From assembly GCF_048564905.1 (NCBI RefSeq), contig NC_132992.1, positions 96,043,501 to 96,107,500 of the forward strand: DNA of 64,000 bases, in the 5' to 3' direction. Both the position numbers and the translations under genes were made by a program. This document shows positions 58,101 through 64,000 of this stretch, one piece after another. Each line of letters begins with the position of its first letter. Position 1 is the stretch's first letter. Source of the DNA: Vicugna pacos (Eukaryota > Chordata > Mammalia > Artiodactyla > Camelidae). A model generated the notes under the pieces. That model did no database searches, was not told where the DNA came from, and was given only the letters and a program-made list of their open reading frames with translations.

Positions 58101-60700
58101 GATCACTTGAGTTTCTAAGCCATTATGAATAGACCTCCTCTGCATTACTTGATGTTCATTTTTGCTTGAACAGGTTTTCAAAGCAGTTGTCTAAATTCAA
58201 GAGATGATTTTTTTTTTTTTGATTCTAAGTTGAGAGTGTTTAGCTTTGGAAGAAACTGTCAAACTGTCTTCCAAAGTTGGCCACACCTGTCTTCCACTAG
58301 GATATTGAGTATATGTTTGTATGGTGATTTTCTATCTGTATACCTTCTTTACCCAGATGTTTGTTTCTATCTTTACCCACTTTTAATGGGGTTTTTTGTT
58401 CCAGATTTTATTGGTGTAACTTGAGTACAAGTCCTTTATCAGATGCGCATTTTGCAAATACTTTCTCCTAGTTTGTGGTTTCTCTTTTGCCTTTGTGAAT
58501 AAGACCTTTCACAGAGTAGACGTCTATAGTTCTATGAAGTCCACATCATTAATTCTGTGTTGACTTGTAGATAGGCATTTGTTGTTGTGAGTTAAAACTC
58601 ATCACCATACCCAAGGTCTTACAGATTTTCTCCCTTTTCCTTTTAAGATTTTTATAGTTTTGCCATTTAAATTTGTCTACGGGCAATCTTGAGTGAATTT
58701 TGCTATCAGTTGTAAAGTTTGTGTCTATGTTCTCTTCATTCTATATGTTTTTTAATTAATTGCTCCTTAACCAGTTTTTGAGACAGCATAATGAGCTATT
58801 TGGCTGTGTTTCAGTTTGGATTTCCAAAGGTACTACGTAGAGCAGAACTGCATTCAGGATGAGGTCCCTGGGCTTTGTGAGCTCAGCGTTCCCTGCACTT
58901 TTCTTATGGTCCACAGCGGGGTGCCAAATCCACCTCTGACCCACAGGGCACAGGTGCATTCTGCCCATAGACTTGGCCCCTTGCACAGCCGGCAGGGGCT
59001 TGGTCTCTTTAGGACTGTCAGAGCTTCGTCTTCTAGACAGTGGGGCTGTGTCCATACTGTCATGGGCTGAGTTTTCTTGGGCATCGCTGTGAAAAGGCGC
59101 CATAAGAGGAAAAAAAGACAAAGTGGGGAGAAGTTTCCTGTGTGCAGCTGACTGTTCAGGGAAGTTCTGTCTTCAGAGGAACCTCAGAAAGAGGTTGATG
59201 TAGAAAACTGTGGGGTTTTAGTTAGTTTTGTGTGCAGTGGAGACGGTCACCAGTGATGTTCTTTGGTGCATGGTGTCCCATTTTCCTGGCAATGTTTATT
59301 GAGGGGGGTGTCCCTCCCTCTTTTTATGTCCTTGGCCCCATTTTCATGAATTAACTGACCACAGCCATGTGGGTTTATCTCTGGACTCTATGCTGTTTCT
59401 CTCATTCGTGTGTCTGTGTTTGTGCCAGTTCCTCACTGTTGTGGTTACTACAGCTCCGTGATACAGTTTGCTGCTAGGGAGGGAGATGCCTCCAGTTATG
59501 TCCTCCTTTCTCAGAACTTCTTTGGTTGTTCAGTATCCTTAATTGTCCTATATTAATAACAGGGTTGTTACTTCTATTTCAATGAAACATATCATTGAAC
59601 ATTACGTTGTTGTTGCAGTGAATTTGTTGATAGCTTTGGGTAGAATCAATAATTTAATACCAGTAATTCTTCCAATCCATGAGTACAGAACATTTTTCTG
59701 TTTATTTTTGTATTCTTTAATTTCTTTTTCAATGGTTTATAGTTTTTTGAGTACAAGTCTTCCACATCCTTGGTTAAATTTGTTCCTGGATATTTTGTTC
59801 TTTTTGATACAATTATAAATGTGATTGTTTCCTTGAATTTTCCTTCTGATGGGTTATTATTAGTGTATAGAAATGCAGCTGATTTTTGTACATTGATTTC
59901 TTATTGAACTTTATTGAATTTATTTATTTTAACAACTGTTTGTTAAGTGTTATGGAAAATTGTAATGTTAAAATCTCACTGTTTCTCCTGCATCCCAGGT
60001 CATGCACAGGACTCAAGACTTGCTGGCTACGGGTACACTCCTCCCACAGTGCCTCTTAATAACAAGTGGACTCCTACGAGGGCGATGAGCATCACACCTC
60101 TGGCTGACCTCGGTCTGGGTGAGTCTTGGCTTCTAGAGCAAGGTTTGATGTCTGTCTTATCAACTTCTCTGCCATGGTATTGATATGGTTGTTTTGAAAA
60201 GTGGTGGACTTCCCAGTAATTTCTTTCATAGTAAAAACTACTCACAGTTGTCCCTTTATACAAAATACTGTAGGGTGTTTTACATAAAACAGGGGTAATC
60301 TCCCGAGGAGCCGTCATATAACCCACCAGTGAAGAAGCCGTATGGCTTCCGCATTACTGTGTGACCCGCTGGCCCACTTCAACTTTCACCATTTGGCCCA
60401 GCTGCTTGTTTTCTTTTTCTGGGTTTGTTACTGAGACTCTCACTGTGACAGCCTTGATGGATGTAAAGCACACATGATGGCCATGTGATCTGGGAGAACT
60501 TTTCTTTATGGCTTTTTTCACTAGGGATCTTTTCAGTGTTTGTTAATGTTGTAAGTTGTATCAGCACTACATTCCTACATTATTTTCATTGTGATTAAAA
60601 ATACATATGACACTTTTAACTGAAATCATTTCAAGTACACCTTTTTGTGGTATTAACTAGCTTTACACAATTGTACGAACAAGTTCAAGGACTTGTGTGC
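58101..60700 (-). mobile_element. Composite L1/GC-module unit, copy 2
   Basis: Same order of parts as copy 1: antisense L1 (58.1-58.83 kb), a less GC-rich version of the module (58.83-59.22), antisense L1 (59.22-59.94), then the shared flank around CACAGTGCCTCTTAATAACA and GTGGACTCCTACGAGGG. Substantially diverged from the other two copies. Confidence 0.7.
58830..59220. repeat. GC-rich module inside L1, copy 2
   Basis: Counterpart of 52320-52670. Shared wording includes CATAGACTTGGCCCCTTGCA (beside CGCGGACTTGGCTTCCTGCA in copy 1) and GTGGGGAGAAGTTTCCTGTG. Confidence 0.55.
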
Positions 60701-63700
60701 CTACTTTAAGCATGGGAGATATCGAGGAAATTGAGTAATTCCCTGAAGTGGCCCAAGACATCACCTGAAATGCCATCTTTATCTAACATCAAAAGAAAGG
60801 AAGGTTATGTTCATCATATAGATTTAAATCTTAGCCTTCTCTATTGATAAATTTTCTGAGGTTTTGTCTTCCTTCTATTCCTGGTACAGAAAGGGAGATT
60901 ACTTTTCAAATGTAGTTTTCCCTGATGAATGTAAATTTGCCTCACAAAAGGCAGACTTGACTTGGATTTCATAGAGTCTCATGTGTCTTATTTTTTTAAG
61001 AAATCTGCCCATTGTAATCTTCATGCCAAAGAGATATATTTTAGGGTGTAATTTTCCCTCTTTACATGGGTATACCCCAACTTGCTTCTGTATTCATGCA
61101 TGGAAGGACATCCTCATGTTTCAAAGTTTTAAGCCATTATGAGTAGAGTTGCTGTGTATAATTGCATGCTAGTTTTTGTGTGGACACTTTATCAAAGCAG
61201 TTGTCTAAATACTAGAGGTGCAATATTGGATTCTCAGGCAAGCATTGACTAGCTTTGGAAAAAACTGCCCAACTGTCTCAAAGTGGCCACATATGCATTC
61301 CACCTGCAGTGAGGGAGAGTTCATTTTTCTTCATCTTCCATCAATCACAAGTAATGTCATTTTCTTGGAGTTTAGTGGTTCTCATAAGTGTGCAGTATTA
61401 TATCATTATTGTTTTAATTTGCAATTTCCTACTGGTGTATGATTTTTGAGAACATTTTTCTATGCTTATCTACTATCTGTGTGTTTTCTTTGGAGAGGTG
61501 TTTATTAAGATCTTTACCTGTTTTTATTGGGGTTGTTTGTTGTAAAGTTCTTGGGGTAATTTGAGTCCAAATCCTTAATCAGTTATGTGTTTTGTAAATT
61601 TATGTTTCTCAGTATGTGTCTTGTCTTTAGGTTTTCTGAATAAGGTCATAAACAGAGTTTAAATTTTTAATTTTTTTAAATTCCATGGTATAAATTTTAC
61701 TCCTGTGAATAGACTTGGGGATTTCTGTAAAAGTTCATTACCTAGACAAGGTTATGTCGATTTCCTTACATGTTTTCTTTTAGAATAATCCCAGATGTGC
61801 ATTTTATAATTGTCTATGAACAATTTAGAGTACATTTTGGTGTGAGTGGTAAAACCTGAGTGGTTGTGGCCTGCAGTTCCCAGCTGGCTAGCGGGTGGCA
61901 CCACGCCTGTTCTCTGACCCTCAAGGTGCACGTGTCTCACTGGGGGGTTTGGCTCCTGTGGGAACTTGTCTCCTTGCAGGGCTGGTGGAGGCTGGGCCTC
62001 CTCAGGACCCACCATCGCTTAAGCTTCAGGACAACACTCGACCAACCAAGTCCACCCAGACAGGAGCCAGACGTCTTCAAGAATCACCAGGAGGCATCAC
62101 GGTGGGAGTAAAAGGTGAGGGAAAAGTGGGGAGAGGCTTCCTGTGTGTGATTGCAACTAAGGAGGTCCATTGTTAGAGGATCCAGCCGGGGCTTGATGTG
62201 GAAAATTTTCAAATTTACTTGATTTTGTGTCTAGTGTTGATGGTGTCTAGTGTTGTTTTTGGGGGTATGGTGTCGCATGTTCTTGGCACCGTTTATGGAG
62301 GGGACTGTCCTTGTCCCACTTTGTGTTCTGGGCTCCTTTGCCGTGGACTAACTGACAACATAAAGGCAGGTTTATTCTTGTGCTCCCTGTTCTGTTCCTC
62401 TGGTCCATGTGCCTGTTTTTGTGCCAATGTCTTACTGTATCTCTGCTGGGGACTGTGGCTTCCTAACATCATGTGAAGCCAGGGAGGAAGACACCTCCAA
62501 CTGAGTTCTCCCTTCTCAAGGTTGCTCAGGCTACTCCAGGTTCTTTTTTGTTCCACACAAATGGTAAGATTTCTTGTTTTCTGTTTCTGTGAAAAAAAAT
62601 GCCATTTGGTAGAGTTTGGTAGAGTTTGTAGTTAATGTGTGCACTGCTTAGGCTTCGTGTTACAGTAATGTTCTTCCAGTGTATAAGCACAGCTTTTATT
62701 TCGTGTGTGTCCTCTTCAATTTCCTTATCAGTGTTTTCTAACTTTCAATGTGCAGGCCTTTCACATCCTTGGTTAATTTTATTTCTAGGTTTTATTTTAT
62801 TTTATTTTTGGTACAATTGTTAAATGGAATTGCTTTATTAATTTCTCTTTCTGAAACTTCTTTATTAGTGTATAGAAAGTCAATTGATTTTTGTATATTG
62901 ATATTGTATCATGTAACTTTACTAAAGGTATTTATTACTTTTTTACATTTTTTTTTTTTGGTATGTTGATGTGGAAAAGTAGAATTCAAAATTGCCACTT
63001 TTTTTTTTTTTATCACATCCAAGTCCTTCACAACCACCAAGACACACTGGCTTATGAAATTATCTTACGGTGTCTCAATAATATGTAGATTCCTGCAAGG
63101 GTGATTAGCTTAACCATTTTGGATCAACTGGAAATGAAGAAAGAAGGCTTGGGCTCTATAGTGAAGTTTGACATTTTCTCTGCTTTCCTGTTATGATTTT
63201 GATATGGTTGATTTAAAAAAATTACTTTCCAATAATTTTAAACATACAGAATGTGTGCAGTAGCAGTACAGTGTACTCTTCATCTGTAAGCTCAGGTTTC
63301 TCACTCATCATTGATGTAGCACGTATGCCACTTCTCATGACAATCTCTAGTGTGTTTTTGCTTTGAGTAGAGACACTCTGTGTCACCACATAACATCCAA
63401 ATGAGGATTCATTATGGTTCTCACTTCATAACGCAGTCCACAGACTCAGTTCCACTGTCGGCACCTGCTCCAGCTGTACGGCAATGGGTTTTCCCAATCT
63501 GATCCAGTGTTTTGTTTTGTTTTCTTTTGTTTTTTCCTGGAACTGTTCTCGAGACTTTCCCTTATTTCCCCAACTTTGATCGAATTAAAGGGCACACGAT
63601 GATATGATCTGGATGGCCTTTTCCTTAGGATGTTTTCATTTTTCATCCATGTTGTAACAAATATCAGCACTTCATGTTTTTCATTGTGATTAAATCTATT

Positions 63701-64000
63701 CCATATGGCATTGACCACTTACTGCTTTAAGTATACAGTTTCATTACATTCATGTCATGTAGTTTTTGGATATTGACTACATTTACATTGTTGTAGAAAT
63801 ATTCTCAGCACTCATCTCCAGTACTTTTTCAGTTTCCCCAAGTGAGACTGTATCCATGAGACACCAACTCCTAACCCCCTGGCAAGTACATTGTATGTCT
63901 TGTTGTTGAATTAGACTTATACGGATACCTCATCTTAGAATCATAGAATGTATGTCCTTTTTTGGTTTGATTTGGTTTGTTTCCCTTGAATGACTTCAAG
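60701..64000 (-). mobile_element. Composite L1/GC-module unit, copy 3 (runs off the window)
   Basis: Antisense L1 (60.96-61.86 kb), module (61.86-62.20), antisense L1 (62.20-62.96), then the shared flank from GATGTGGAAAAGTAGAA and an antisense L1 3'-region block continuing past the end of the window. 60.75-60.96 kb also matches 51.23-51.45 kb of copy 1. Confidence 0.72.
61860..62200. repeat. GC-rich module inside L1, copy 3
   Basis: Counterpart of 52320-52670 with shared CCTCAGGACCCACCA and GTGAGGGAAAAGTGGGGAGA wording; less GC-rich than copy 1. Confidence 0.55.

Overview
The window is mammalian and reads as the upstream part of a camelid (alpaca/llama/camel type) immunoglobulin heavy-chain variable (IGHV) locus. 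The evidence is split leader/V exons with 23-bp-spacer recombination signals on one strand, the camelid framework-3 wording [10 protein letters not shown] in the IGHV3 genes, IGHV4 genes with the llama/alpaca-like ITTS/SLKSRTSxSRDTS wording, a tRNA-derived SINE of the camelid Vic-1 type, and an artiodactyl-type L1 3' end. The species cannot be fixed by reading alone.

Layout (all V genes on the minus strand, so D/J/C segments should lie beyond base 1 and upstream is toward base 64000). 1-43.86 kb is a patchwork of IGHV duplicons: an IGHV3 pseudogene (3.1-3.56 kb), a decayed IGHV4-like pseudogene (12.3-12.6), an intact conventional IGHV3 gene (14.2-14.7), a second copy of the decayed IGHV4-like pseudogene (23.5-23.7), an open IGHV4 gene (25.35-25.79), an IGHV1 pseudogene with a textbook promoter (30.4-30.9), a second copy of the IGHV3 pseudogene (35.9-36.3) and a clean IGHV4 gene (42.0-42.47). 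The units repeat at about 11.1 kb (3.1-14.2 versus 14.2-25.3) and about 32.8 kb (1-3.4 versus 32.8-36.2). The third unit was shortened by an internal deletion. Each unit carries the same class-I endogenous-retrovirus fossil with the same L1 3' end inserted, so these insertions came before the duplications.

At 43.86 kb the V duplicons stop. A degenerate TTAGGG/TTCGGG-like array (43.93-44.10 kb) follows, then about 20 kb with no immunoglobulin sequence: scattered old repeats (Vic-1 SINE, MER5-like, MIR, a possible LTR), a decayed leucine-rich exon-like piece near 49.1 kb, and three diverged copies of a composite unit of antisense L1 interrupted by a GC-rich module (51.2-54.8, 58.1-60.7, 60.7-64.0 kb).

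The intact V genes encode only the leader and V region; each would need V(D)J joining through its 23-spacer signal to make an antibody. All V genes keep conventional VH framework-2 residues, so no dedicated VHH gene is present here. The points most worth a second look are consensus CTCF motifs just downstream of the V pseudogenes, a duplication junction inside a leader intron, a germline CDR1 cysteine in one IGHV4 gene, the telomere-like locus edge, and the three-copy L1/GC-rich module. No clearly new gene system was found.
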